64,000 bases of DNA from Basidiobolus meristosporus CBS 931.73 (lineage: Eukaryota; Basidiobolomycota; Basidiobolomycetes; Basidiobolales; Basidiobolaceae). Each line of letters starts with the position of its first letter. Positions within the stretch are counted from its first letter, which is position 1. Of this stretch, positions 12,599 through 23,828 are shown piece by piece. Position numbers and translations under genes: made by a program. The DNA lies in NCBI GenBank assembly GCA_002104905.1, contig MCFE01000408.1:1-64000 (forward strand). Direction: 5' to 3'. The notes beneath the pieces are model-generated. The model made no database searches. It saw only the letters and a program-made list of their open reading frames with translations, and had not been told where the DNA came from.

Positions 12599-12757
12599 TG
12601 GTCCCATGGGTGGATCCAATTCAGATCATCCGTCAAGATCCTGTTTGTGCAATGCATATATTCAACTGTAGAATTACCTTTCATTATTTGCTTACCCTCC
12701 ATTACCTTGGATATTCCACATATAGCTCAAAAAAAACTATGGCCTCCTGCTTACTAA

Positions 12758-13125
12758 TGTTATGATCTGCCGCTTGAATGTTTAAGTTAGATCAGTTTTT
12801 AGTCAAATCAATTAGTATATGTTTAGGTTATTAGTATATCAGTATTATCTATCAAATCAGTAGCATTAGTCAGCAAATGAATCAGCAGATCCTTATCAGA
12901 CAGAAATAGATATATTAAGTAGGATCTTATTGGGTGATGATGATGCAATCAAATGAGTCATCAGCCACAACCTACATTAGGAAATACAATTAGTCAGCAA
13001 TTGATCTGGCAAAATGTATATAAGGAGCTGCTGGAACCTCAATAAAAATCAGTTCAAGTTTTAGTGAATACAATACTAGCTAAACTCCCTATTCCTCTAC
13101 AACTCTTATACCAAGACTTGTAACA
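12758..13125 (+). repeat. Solo LTR of Gypsy D
   Basis: 368 bp, TGTTATGA..TTGTAACA, alignable along its length with 20,583-20,945. Flanked by CTAA on both sides (12,754-12,757 and 13,126-13,129), so it is a separate insertion followed by LTR-LTR recombination, inside the DNA transposon. Confidence 0.85.
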
Positions 13126-13166
13126 CTAACCTCTACAAACATGCACACCTACCGCAATTGACATAC

Positions 13167-14650
13167 TTATATCACCTCAACTTTATGGCTTCTTAGTGTG
13201 ATACTTGCAAAGTTGCTATATACCTTGTACTGCTGGTAGCATATACATCTTGCAAACATATGCTTGGTTGTTGCCACTTCTGCCATGGATACCTCCTGAG
13301 TATTGGCAAAGAACTTCTTGGTATTTAGCCAGTATATTCCTTCTCCCTGCTGGATTCTAGTCCCCCTTACAGCTGCACTCTGGCTTTTGTATGTGTAAAT
13401 TTTGTATTGAATGGTGTAGAAGTTGGCTTGTGACCACAAGAAATCCGGCATATCTTGGTGGAGTTTTCCTGATAAAAATTAGCTGCCTGTTGCACCCAAC
13501 CCAACTTTGCATTACTTAACTGATTATCCACGCATTGGGGCTGCTTAGCTTCTCAGTGCCATAGGCATAGGTGTCTCCATGTGCACATTTGTCCTCAGTA
13601 TTTTCCAACTCTTTCTGCCTGTCCTCCATGTGCCAACTCATCACATCCATGAAGGACTTTAAGGTAATATTCTTGATGAGATTGGGATATGGTAGTACCT
13701 GCAACTTGACTGTCTTCCTATCTCCCCACACATCTGCTCCATAGGAAACTCCCAAAAGGTGAAGCAAGGCCCAATATTCTCCACATACTATGCAAGATGG
13801 AGTAGAGAATGGATACAGTAGCAGCAGAGATCTATATGTTCAGCTTTATGTTTGTAGTATAGCCGCTCAAATCCCATGACAAACTCCTCATACAACAGCT
13901 GTAGATGTGTCAAGCTGGCATTGGTGAGCTGCTTCTAGATAAATATTCCTACTATGTCCACATATGACTCCCAATGCTTCCAATGTGCTCTTGGTAGGAA
14001 TGGCTTCAGAACACCACTTGAGTAAGTACATATACAGTTCATCCAGTCTTTGCATTTGTATTGTTGCATATGTGTATGAATATTAATTGGAGCCCATGAG
14101 AAGTACTTGGGGTAGTGGATACTCTGTGCTATCTTGCCAATTTTTTCAAATTTCTCCAGTATCTTAAAGGGCTCATTTAACTTGAAATGCCCCATGTACA
14201 ACTTGGTCATCAGTATAGGGATATTGTTGAAAGGCAAATGCATTGCTCCTAGTGGAAAGCTTTTGCTCCAACAGATACCCGCTATCTTAAGTATCCCTTG
14301 TTTCCAATTGATTCCATATTCTGTCTGATGGCTTATAGCTTGCCAACTTTGCTGCAATTGCATGCTTGCTTCTGTACATTCTCTCTGTGAAAGAGGATGT
14401 TCATAGTGCTGGTGTTTGGGTAATAATAATGTGTATGAGTTATGGAATAAATCCCCTGGATCTCACACATTTAACCGCAATACCATCCATTGTGCCTGGA
14501 AAAACCTGCTTTCTTGCTGATGGCTGGGGTATCTCCAGTTCAGATAATAATATGTGCTTTTACATGATAGCCAGTTACCATTATCCTGCTGGAAAGCATA
14601 CAAAATTCTTCCAGCAATGGATACAGGAAGATATCCAGGTTGGACGGTAA
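13167..14650 (-). pseudogene. Tnp2/CACTA-like transposase remnant, minus-strand copy
   Basis: Best preserved transposase segment. At 13,935-14,363 the frame is open for 142 codons and carries CWSKSFPLGAMHLPFNNI, then a helical region and FLPRAHWKHWESYVDI. Downstream blocks read HLAWYVENIGPCFTFWEFPMEQ at about 13,720-13,800 and, at 13,167-13,451, a further 94-codon open piece. The FWxFPMEx motif after a GP.(W/F)TFW segment is typical of fungal Tnp2-type transposase proteins. The N-terminal part is missing. Family assignment is by pattern memory, not by search. Confidence 0.55.
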
Positions 14651-14653
14651 TTT

Positions 14654-16545
14654 GTGGACTCCTCAGGCTCTCAGTCAAGTAGGCAATTGAGAACCTCTGC
14701 AGAGCCACAAGCTGACCATTATGCTCAGGCAGATGACAGTGTAGGAATTGCAGTACCCTCAGTTGAAGATCAGCAAATGGCCATGATAACATCACCACCA
14801 CCCATATTAGCAAGTATGTTGTCAGCTCATACTAAAGCATTAATGGAGCAATTAGGTGCAGTGGCTGATAGGATGGATGCAATGGCCCAGAGAGTTCAGG
14901 GAGTAGTCCAGAAACAGGATGAGCAGATAATACGTGTAGAGTAATCAACATCCCAGGTAGAGAAAGCAGTTTCTTTGCTGCAAAGAAGGAACTCAAGTAG
15001 CCCAATGTCACAGCCAAGAATTGAGCCATTTTCCAAGGTAACAGCAAAGGAACACTGTACAGTCTTTGAAGCACAACAACAGTGCCCAAAGATAAAGCCT
15101 ACAGAAAAACCTATCACAGCATTGGAGGGAGACAATGTGGTGTTTATACCAAAGCCTAAAAATCATAAGACGTTGAAGATCCATGAAGCCGTTGAGTGCA
15201 ATAATGAAGAGTGGGCTAATATACAAGAGGCTGTCAGAAGTTTAGCATGCCATCACCTTGAGGCCAGCATACCATGGGACCAACAGGAACTCAAGGCCAA
15301 GCAGAATGCACCTGACTTGTTCTGTGAGCATTATCCTGGATTCAAACAGGCCAATGGATTTTTGGCCAGCATTGGTATGCTAAGAAAGTATATTAAGAGT
15401 AGCAGAAACTATCAAAGGCAGAAGAACAAGGGTGCCATAGCTAAAAACCAGCGGCTTCCTCAAGAGCCCATCACAGCAGGGCCAAAAGCTCTAGACAAGC
15501 ATCAAAGAGACACCAGGCAGCTGGAAGAGTGCCAATTAAGGACTAGCAGGCAGACATGGATGCACCAGCACAACATTTATCAAGGAAAAAGTGTAGTACC
15601 ACTCAAGAAGCGCCCAGTCAAAGTAGCAGTGAAGGACCTGGCAGTGATAAAAACCAGCCACTTTTACAGGAGCCTGTCACAACTACAGTTGAGAGCTCAA
15701 TACAAGCTGAAAAGAAACAACAGGTTGCCAGAAGAGTGCCAGCAAGGGACAAGCAGGCCAAAACAGATGCGTCAGAGCAGAATTTATCCAGGAGAAAATG
15801 TAGTTCTTTACAAGAAGCACTCAGACAAAGTAGCAGTGAAAGACCTGGCAGTGATAAAGGAAAAGATAAAGGGAAAAATGTCTACTCAAGCCTGAGACAG
15901 GGAGGCATGCAAAAAAATCTGCAGTTCTTGCCAATTAATGCTGCAAGCCAGGAAGAACTGAATCCCATCATAGCCAAGAAGTATTACCAACAAGAAAACA
16001 GCTGTTTTCACAAGAGTTGGAAGCGCAGCCAGATAAGCTACAATCTAGCAAGGTAGATGAGTTTGCTGAAAAAGGCAATTTGTCTACCACAGCCTCCATT
16101 GTTGACAGAGTGGAGATCCCACTTACAGACAAGGCTACAATGTCAAGAGCTTAAAAGACTATAACAATGCCTTCAGTGGAGTTTTGGAACATTAATAGGC
16201 ACACCAAGAGGATGCAGCACTTCTTCAAGAGCAGTGCTCAGAAAATGCACTGGAATATTGCAAGGATTTATTGCAGAGACTGGCAGATGAGGAGCTAGAC
16301 CTTGCAGTGCTGGCTGAAGACCAGGACATGTGGGAACCGGTGAATGAATAGTGGCATAAAGCCATTGGGTTCCTGCCAAAGCTGTGGAACCAGAGAGTTA
16401 CAGAAGAAATACTTATTGAGTGGTGGATTTTAATGGAGTTACTTGTTGAGTGTGGGGTTGGGCTCAATGTTAGTGTAGAGTTTAGAGACTTGTATAGGTC
16501 AATACAATTGGCAATTGAGGTACAACTGAAGCTTCAACAGAAATA
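14654..16545 (+). pseudogene. ORF-E, accessory protein of the CACTA-like element (broken)
   Basis: First frame 14,654-15,895 is interrupted by one TAA (14,942-14,944), where the 2673-3101 copy has Gln. Comparison with the copy at 22,839-23,072 shows that the true frame shifts near 15,510 into the one open to 16,056 (RRVP.RD.Q..TD....LSRRK is shared). Similarity to 22,532-22,732 continues to about 16,545 (RMQHFFKSS). The N-terminal third is rich in Met, Ala and Gln with heptad-like spacing, probably a coiled coil. The C-terminal part holds a tandem repeat (about 15,550-15,650 and 15,766-15,865; QSSSE.PGSDK). No known domain recognised. Confidence 0.55.
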
Positions 16546-17946
16546 AATCAATATGTACACTGTAGTGAGGCCACAGTGACACCCACAGGCAGATGTGCTC
16601 ATTCCCATACGTTCACTTCCCTAAAAAGGACTACCCCCCCCTATATCAGTATCATCCCAAATTGCAATATTTTCTATTGTGTCCATGTGATTATTACTAT
16701 GCAACCTGACAAACTATTTGTCACTATTAACCCATTGCACAAGCTATTCCTATTCCTTGCCAAGATGCCAAGATAAGATAGTTACCATATAAGGAAAGTA
16801 CCCCCAACAGTTCCCATGTCATGTGACCATCTTGGTTTCATAAACCTTCTATCCTACTACCATAGGAGTCAACTACATGACACAGGGGTTTCATATTACC
16901 ACTATCTGATTGGCTAGATGCTACTATGTCTCATGGAACAATCCGCCAAGAATTTGCGCTATTTTTAGTACACAATGACATGATTGGCTGTCTGCTACCT
17001 TCTGGAAACTTCCGGAAAGTATTTTCTAACAAGAATTTGAGCCGCAAAAAAAAGTATATAAGGGAGGCTATCCCTTGAAATAAATCATCCCTCTTCCAAT
17101 ATTCCAACTTATTGATTAGTGAGACCACCGCAGCCTATTACCACTATTTTCTGACTCAGACCTGACAATACTGCCAGGAAACTGCGCTGACAGCCAACTG
17201 ACCTTGGAGGCACTACTTGTGAGGAATACTCAGAGTAGGTATATTTTATTATATTTGATTGTTTTCCCAAGTTTGTTCTTGTACAGGCAAAGATACTTTT
17301 CAGTCTTTGTGACTATTGGTCAAAGCTGCATACTTATCAAGTCCCTGTTGGTGGAGTTTACAGTTGGTTTGACTTTGGAAGCTTTAGTACACTGTCATCT
17401 CAAAGGATGTTGAAGCCATTATAAACTTTTGTTAAGACACCAACTAAGCTGGGGATTGTAGCTCAATAGTTTTCCCTTGACAAGCTTGAGGCTTTATCCC
17501 CCTTCACATTAGCTTAGACAAAAGACCCAGTATTCCTAGCAAGCTTTTGCCAGAGGTTATTGCACCCAGTGAACACCCCACACACATTCACGCTTAAGAA
17601 GTGTTGGCCATATTTTGCCCTTTGGACTTATACACCAACACAATGCATGAAAAGTAAGGGAAATGGTTGAGTCAGGAAGTTAGGAGTGTGAAAAAGAGGC
17701 AATAGCCAATCAATTCACAAAAACATAGGAGGCAATAGAGTGTCCAGGGTCAGAAAGTGAGCAAATAGGCAGGGAATCAATCAAAAGCCACTGATACATC
17801 ATTGTGATGAAAAATTTTGACAAAGTTTTTTGTGAAATCTGGGGTGCAATTATTTTTCAATGGTCTCTGGACAGTGTCCTGACAAGATTGGTACCTCTTA
17901 GTCATGGGACATTAGCTTTGTGATGGCCTTTTGAAGGGATCATCTC
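16546..17946. other. Non-coding right arm of the CACTA-like element
   Basis: AT-rich sequence without a supported ORF. The last 250 bp match the inverted fragment from 22,247 (shared GATGATCCC..CAAAAGG and TGGGGTGCAATTATTTT blocks). A TATA-like AAGTATATAAGG lies at 17,052-17,063. Confidence 0.4.
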
Positions 17947-17963
17947 AATAATTTTTCATAGGG
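17947..17963 (-). repeat. Terminal inverted repeat, right
   Basis: AATAATTTTTCATAGGG, inverted partner of 12,582-12,598 with one mismatch; AGG duplication follows. Confidence 0.8.
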
Positions 17964-20560
17964 AGGGTGAAGCTAGAAGACATCCCTAAGTCAGCATTCA
18001 GGACCAGATATGGACATTACAAGTACTGAGTCATGAGTTTTGGCCTCACCAATGCCCCTGCAACATTCATGACCCTGATGCAGACTGTCTTCCAGGAGTA
18101 CTTAGGCAAGTTTGTGATAATCTACTTAGATGATATATTGGTATACAGCAAGACAGAAGAGGATCACTTGGTGCACATTGAAAGGTCTTGAAGAAGCTAA
18201 GAGAGAACAAGCTTTATGGCAAGCTACCTAAGTGTGAACTCTTTAAGGAACATGTTGAATATCTGAGACACATAGTGACTAGCGCAGGAGTAAACTTAGC
18301 CCCTAAGAAGGTTGAAGTTATCAAGAATCTGAAGCAGCCCCATAGCATGTCAGAGATCAGATCATTCCTTGGAATGGTTTCCTATTATTGTAGATTTGTC
18401 AAGTACTTTGCAAGTATTGCAGCCCCATTAACTGATATCCTCAAGAAAGACAATACCTGCAAGTAAGACATAACTTGTGAGACTGCCTTCCAGATGCTCA
18501 AGAATGAACTTGCTAAGCTGTCAAGCTTAAGAATAGCTGACTTCAGAAAAGAGCTTACTGTTTGCACATATGCTTCAGAATATGCACTTGGTGGAGTACT
18601 GAGCCAAGAATTCGAGGGAAACAACTACCCAGCTGCTTTTGAGTCCAAGAAACTGAACTCAGCAGAACAAAACTATCCAGTTCATGAGAAGGAGATGCTT
18701 GCCTTAATACACTGCTTGAAGACCTGGAGATGCTACATTGAACAAGTCAAGTGCACAGAGAAGACTGACCATGCCTCACACAAGTATATATTTACTCAGA
18801 AGGTACCCACCACAGAACAACAAGATGGAGTGAATACATTCAGCAATTTGACTTGGAGATTGTCTACTGCCCTGAGAAAAACATCACAGTTGCTGATGCC
18901 TTATCAAGACTAGAACAAGTTGCACAACCCAAGTTGGTGCATAAATCAGATTGTCCTAGCCTATTACCAAAATACTTGGAGGACCAGGCCATTCCTAATG
19001 ATGTGGACAAAGAGATCAAGAAGATAATCCAGGATGAAGCCAGCAAGTTTGTAGTACAGGAGGAAATGTGCTATCAAACTGTTGATCCAAGCCCTTTGTT
19101 GCTTACCTGGATTTAATAAATAAGCTACACATTTGATGTGGACATCTTGAAAATGAAGGAACCTATAGCCTTATGAAAGCCAGAGCATGGTGGCCAAGAA
19201 TGAAACAAGATATTGAGTAGCTAGTGAAAACATGCCCAAATTGCCAAATCAACCATGACCAACCACTGAGAATTGCTGAACTCTTTCCCTTGGAGTCTCA
19301 GAAACCATTTGAGATATGGGGAATTGACTTCATTGGACAACTACCAACCACCAGGAAATGTAACCATTGGCTCCTAGTAGCAATTGACCATGCCACTAAA
19401 TGGCCAGTGGCTAGAGCAGTACCTGTAGCCAGTAAGCAAGTAGTTGCATGTTTCATCTACCATGAGATTCTTGTGAAGTTTGAATGCCCTCTAGTGATTT
19501 ATTCAATAGAGTAGTAAACTCTTTGGCAAAGTTGTTGCAAGCTTACCTGGAAATGCAGCAGATCAAATGCTTAAAACCTCAGTATATCACTCTATAACTA
19601 ATGTGGTCACTGGGTGGTTTAATGGATTATTTAGAAAAATGCTGACCATATATGCAAATGGAGCTGTCAGTAGATGTGATGAGTATATAGACCAAGAATC
19701 TTTTGCCTGCAGAGTTAGAATGCACAACACCACCCAACAATTGCCAGTTTACATAGTATTTGGATGTGAACCAGGGATTCCTGGAGATCTCATGCAATCA
19801 AAACTTTCACACACCTTAGAAGATGAGCACAGTCAGCCAAGTAGACACCAGCAACTGGGACAAAGACATCAAGAGGCACAGGTCAAAGTATCTTAGAGTG
19901 CGGAAAAGATGAAGCAGAGATTTGATAAGACTATATCACCAGAAGCATTGATAGTTGGGAACTTTGTATTACTGTGAGACAACACTTGAAAGAAGTTTAA
20001 GCCACAACAGAAAGGACCATTCAAGATCATCAGAGAGTGTCCATTAGCAACTTACCAACTTGTGGACAAACAAGGGACTTGTTGAAATATTGGACTATCT
20101 GGTATCATTCAGCAGCTAAGAATTTACTTAACAATTCTGAACTAGTCTTGGTCACTGTGAAACTAACTTACAGCCCCAACTTTGCCAGTTTCTTCAGATC
20201 TATGATCCTATGATTATTCTCCTATAGTCAAGTTCAAACTAACACTTTTACCTAACATTATGTACTAACCCTGTAACTGTTACAAAATACTCCTGAATGT
20301 TGAGAAACCCTCCCCACTTGGTGTTACAGCTGTATTATTTCTGCAAAGGTAGAAATCCTGACCCCCTTTATGAATAAACAACAGTTCAACTATTATCACT
20401 ATTTCATGAAAGGTTTTTTTTATCCAAATCACCTCTTGAATTGCAACAGGAATATATGGGAAGATTATGTTCATGGAGACAAACTCAAGCTTGCTAGACT
20501 TGTTGACAAACTGAACCATCAAGATATTGGAATCATAAGAAAAGAGATTTAGGAGAACCC
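17964..20560 (+). pseudogene. Gypsy D pol, second part (RT C-terminal half, RNase H, integrase)
   Basis: Continues RT after the insertion: [12 protein letters not shown], then the catalytic [11 protein letters not shown] (18,120-18,155), followed by the connection region (18,188-18,466; SFLGMVSYYCRFVKYF), RNase H (18,494-18,913; ASEYALGGVLSQEF, with Tyr where the catalytic Asp is usual), and integrase (19,224-19,514; CPNCQ zinc-finger end, IWGIDFIGQLP core Asp). Stops separate all blocks. The integrase tail is cut by a solo Copia-B LTR at 20,080-20,448 and resumes at about 20,449. Confidence 0.85.
20080..20448 (+). repeat. Solo LTR of Copia family B
   Basis: 369 bp in plus orientation, TGTTGAAATATT..TTGCAACA, the same length as the three other full B LTRs. 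Flanks GGACT (20,075-20,079) and GGAAT (20,449-20,453) match in 4 of 5 bases and are a plausible decayed target duplication. Confidence 0.85.
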
Positions 20561-20582
20561 TCTCAACTTTAGTAGGGGAGAA

Positions 20583-20945
20583 TGTTATGACATACCGCTT
20601 GAATGTTTAAGTTAGCTCAATCTAGCTAAATCAATTAGTGGTATGCTTAGCCTATCAGTATATAATGTTATCTATCAAATCAGTAGCATTAGTAAGCAAA
20701 TGAATCAGCAGATACTTCTCAGACAGAAATAGATATCTTGAATAGGCTCTTTGGGGTGATTGTGATGCAATCAAATGAGTCATCAGCCATGATCCACTAT
20801 AGGAAATACAATTAGTCAGCATTGATCAGGCAAGATGTGTATGAAGAACTGCTGGAACCTCAATAAAAATCAGTTCAAGTTTTAGTAAGTACAATACTAG
20901 CTATCTCTCTATTCCTCTACAACTCTTATGCCAAGACTTGTAACA
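20583..20945 (+). repeat. Gypsy D 3' LTR
   Basis: 363 bp, TGTTATGA..TTGTAACA. Right boundary of the split Gypsy D element. A purine tract AGTAGGGGAGAA immediately precedes it (20,571-20,582), fitting a polypurine tract. Confidence 0.85.
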
Positions 20946-21700
20946 TATAACATGTGGGAGTTTCTACAATTGCATTAGTTTTCTTATGCATTTTGTATAA
21001 GGCCAGGCTGATGCCAAAACACTTATGGATCATCTGCAATATTGGTGCAGCTATTTGATTTGTTTTGCAGCTACTCAACTAATGGTATGCTAGCTGTGAC
21101 ACCTTGTCCAATCACTAAGAAGTGGGATTTACCAGCTGTATAGCCAAATTGGGATATTTAATGACAAATCAGATAGCTTGTGCATTGGTTAATGCGTCAA
21201 TTGGGAGCTCAAAGCTTCAGCATACTGTATCAAAGTACTATGGGCACCCTGGTTAAAAAGGGCTCATAATAGAACTGCCATGATTTTGTGGCGCAAAATT
21301 GGACTTGCATTTCCTGAATATCTATATCTTACCACACGGTAGCACTTTTGGGACTGTCTCTGCTAATGGTGGTTAGAATAAGGTTCTTTAGTTTACTATT
21401 TCTCCAAGGTGAGATTTTTTTGCCTAGTAGTAACTCTACCAGTATAAGCTTGGCTACATCTAATGAAGGTAATGCCAACAATATGAGCACTTTAGGTCTT
21501 ATGCTCATGCTGGAGACTGTTAGGCAAGTAGGTAACTAATAAGTATACATTCCAATTTGTTAACTGTGGGGTTCAGGCAGATAGGATGTGGTGGATGCAC
21601 TACCTTGCATTTAGTCCTGTGAAAGATATTTTGGTCCTGTTGGTGGATCTATATCAGATATTGAAAATTGCTACTCTTGTAAAAATCAAAATTTAACAGA
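20946..21700. other. Unclassified repeat-like AT-rich DNA
   Basis: No supported gene. A short block near 20,965-21,030 (ATTAGTTTTCTTATGCATTTTG.. then CCAGGCTGATG) resembles 35,840-35,890, so part of it is probably an unidentified repeat shared with that region. Confidence 0.35.
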
Positions 21701-22246
21701 TACTACAACATCTTTATACAGGCCTTTTGTGAATCTTATAGGGTCAGAAGCAGAAGCAGTCTTCTATATCTATCACCAAAAATGTAGCACAATATTACAT
21801 CTGTTCAGTCAGCTCAGCAATGAGGGTTCCAGAAGCAGTAAAGGAAATGATAATAAAAAAAAGCCCACCCAAGCTGAAGACAGGGTAGTGAAAAGAAAAG
21901 GCTGCAGTGCTTGGCAATAAATGCCATCTGCCAAGAAGGATTATGAATACAATACCTGCCATTCTTAAAAGATATTTAAGTGGAACCAGTCAAACTATGC
22001 TACACAAAACTGATGAACATTTGGAGAAAGGCACTTCTTCTGTCACAGTCTCTATATTCTCTGCTGACAACCAAAGGTAGCTTCTGTCAGTGAGTAAACC
22101 TACATTGTCAGAAAGCTGTATAGTCAACATGGTGTCTACAGTGGAAGCTTGAAAGCATTTTGTATACCAAGAGGTTTGAGTACCATTTCCAGAGTAGCAG
22201 CAAAGAGAATATAAATGCATGCAGCAAGGACCTATTGCAAAGACTG
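21701..22246 (+). mobile_element. ORF-E fragment, plus strand
   Basis: Runs parallel to 15,790-16,290: shared blocks AGCAGTAAAGGAAATGATAA-like, GGCTGCAGTGCTTGGCAATAA-like and ATTGCAAAGACTG. It ends abruptly at 22,246, where an inverted terminus of the same element family starts. Confidence 0.5.
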
Positions 22247-23168
22247 CCCTATGAAGAATTATTGTGATGATCCCATCAAAAGGCTGTCACAAAGCTGAAG
22301 TTCTGTGACTAAGAGGTATCAATCCTATTTGGATGCAATAAAAGGACCATTAGAAAATAATTGCACCCCAGATTTCACAAAAAACTAGGTCAACATTGTT
22401 TATCACAATAACACATAAGTGGCTTTTGATTGAATCCCTGCTAATTCTTTTACTTTCTGGCCCCAGACATTCAATCACCTTGTATATATGTGTATACTCA
22501 CTGGCTGTTGCCTCTCCTTCACGTTCTTTACTTATTGACTCAACCAATTCTTGTATTTCTGCTCTGACTCACCTTTTCCATGACTTTGGCAGAAATCCTG
22601 CAGCTTTATGCTACTGCTCTTACACAGGTTCCCATAGGTCCTGATCCTCAGCCAGCACTGCATGGTATAACACCTGATATGGCAATATTCAAGTCTGCTA
22701 ACTTGTGGACTGCTCTCAAAGAAGTGCTGCAACCTCTTGGTGTGCCTATTAATGTTCCAAACTTCACTGTAGGCGTTGTGATAGTCTTATGAGTTCTTGA
22801 TATTGTTGCTTTATATGTCAGTAGGACCTCTGCTCTTTCTACAATGGAGGATGTGGAGGCAATTGTAGACAAGCTACTTTTCTCTGCTCCTGGGCTACTG
22901 AGCTCTGTGTCCTCCTTGATGAATGCTGCAGCAATGTATCTGTTTCTACCTGCCTGTCCCTTGGTGGAACTCTTCTGGTTACCTGATATTTCATTGATGC
23001 TTGTTTGGAGTTTTGAGCCTTGATTGTGAGAAGCTCTTGAGGAAGCTGCTGGCTTTTAGCCATGGCACCCATATATCTCTGCTTTTCATAGCTTCTGCTA
23101 TTCTTGAGATATCATCTTCTCATTCCAATGCTGTCCCAAACTCCACTTGCTTACTTGAATCCAGGATA
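22247..23168 (-). mobile_element. CACTA-like element, inverted right-end fragment
   Basis: Begins with the terminal repeat CCCTATGAAGAATTATT and continues with the same order of blocks as the right arm of the 12,582-17,963 element read backwards, including ORF-E coding fragments at 22,532-22,732 and 22,839-23,072. It is cut at 23,168 by the Copia B2 LTR. It sits inside another ORF-E copy, so elements of one family are nested in each other. Confidence 0.6.
22532..23072 (-). pseudogene. ORF-E C-terminal fragment
   Basis: Two open pieces: 22,839-23,072 (77 codons; LPQEL.., RRVPPRDRQ, SSRRTQ) and 22,532-22,732 (66 codons; starts MQHFFESSPQ). They align with 15,450-15,860 and 16,210-16,400 respectively and show which frame of that copy is the real one. 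Not functional. Confidence 0.5.
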
Positions 23169-23537
23169 TGTTGCAATTTACAAGGTAATTTATATATAAG
23201 GAGCTTATCAAGAAATAGTGACAATAGTTGAACTGTTGTTTATTCATAAGGAGGCTCAATATTGATACTGTTGTAGAAGTAATAAAACTGTAACACCAAG
23301 TAAGGAGAGCTTCTCAATCCTCAGGAGCATTCTGTAATAGTGTCAGGGTTAGTACATAATGCTTGGTAAAAGTGCTTATTTGATCTTAAATATAAGGGAG
23401 TAATCATATGATTGTACATCTGAGGAAAGTGGGAAAGTTAGGATTGTAAGTTAGTCCTAGAGTGACCAATACTAGTCCAAAATTGTAAAGTACATTTTTA
23501 ACTGCTGAATGATATCAAATAGTGAAATAACTCAACA
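23169..23537 (-). repeat. Copia B2 3' LTR
   Basis: 369 bp, TGTTGCAA..CTCAACA on the plus strand, aligned with B1 LTRs. Confidence 0.9.
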
Positions 23538-23620
23538 CTCCCCCTCAGATAAATAGTTTCTTAATCCTGATTCTTTTCTGAGATTCTCAAACTGAGGTAT
23601 AGCTAGTGGTTCTGTCAATA

Positions 23621-23828
23621 GACTTGTTCCATCATTCCAGCTGATCATAGTGCCAATAGTGCCATAGCATGCCAGATGGTGCCTGATCATGCCACAGAGT
23701 GCCAGATGGTGCCATACAGTGCCAATTTGGGATCAAAATTGACATGCATATGACCCTAAAATATCAAATTAATAACAAAATATACAGCACTCTCTGGCAC
23801 TATGATCAATGGCACAATGGAACAAGTC
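23621..23828. mobile_element. MITE with GTGCC-rich foldback core
   Basis: 208 bp with perfect 12-bp terminal inverted repeats GACTTGTTCCAT / ATGGAACAAGTC, flanked by TA on both sides (23,619-23,620 and 23,829-23,830). The corresponding site in copy B1 (about 3685-3700) lacks it, so it is a true insertion. Inside, a second 14-bp inverted pair (TGATCATAGTGCCA at 23,642-23,655 and its complement at 23,795-23,808) and many short GTGCCA units give a strong foldback. It is too short to code. A TA duplication suggests mobilisation by a Tc1/mariner-type transposase (inference). Confidence 0.8.

Larger units (their letters stand above)
12582..17963. mobile_element. CACTA/CMC-like DNA transposon inserted in Gypsy D
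   Basis: A 5,382-bp insertion with inverted termini: left CCCTATGAAAAATAATT (12,582-12,598), right, read inverted, CCCTATGAAAAATTATT (16 of 17 match). It is flanked by the 3-bp repeat AGG (12,579-12,581 and 17,964-17,966); removing the element and one AGG restores the Gypsy RT frame. Inside are a minus-strand Tnp2-like transposase remnant and a plus-strand ORF-E, diverging from about 14,650. A solo Gypsy-D LTR was added later. A 3-bp target duplication suits CACTA/CMC or PIF/Harbinger; the transposase similarity favours the former. Confidence 0.75.
10461..20945 (+). mobile_element. Gypsy family D, old element split by a 5.4-kb DNA transposon
   Basis: A Ty3/gypsy retrotransposon whose parts are far apart: truncated 5' LTR (10,461-10,643), gag, protease and first half of RT (to 12,581), then after the insertion 12,582-17,963 the rest of RT, RNase H and integrase, and the 3' LTR (20,583-20,945). 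Without the insertion it is about 5.1 kb. The RT frame continues exactly across the insertion: CNHIR ends at 12,581 and VKLEDIPKSAF resumes after the 3-bp duplication. A solo Copia-B LTR (20,080-20,448) interrupts the end of pol. Inactive. Confidence 0.85.

Noticed and set aside
17451-17520. tRNA-like start GGGGATTGTAGCTCAATAG
   Set aside because: The 5' arm and D-loop look tRNA-like, but no anticodon arm, T-loop (GTTCGA) or matching 3' acceptor follows. Probably chance, or a remnant in the DNA transposon.
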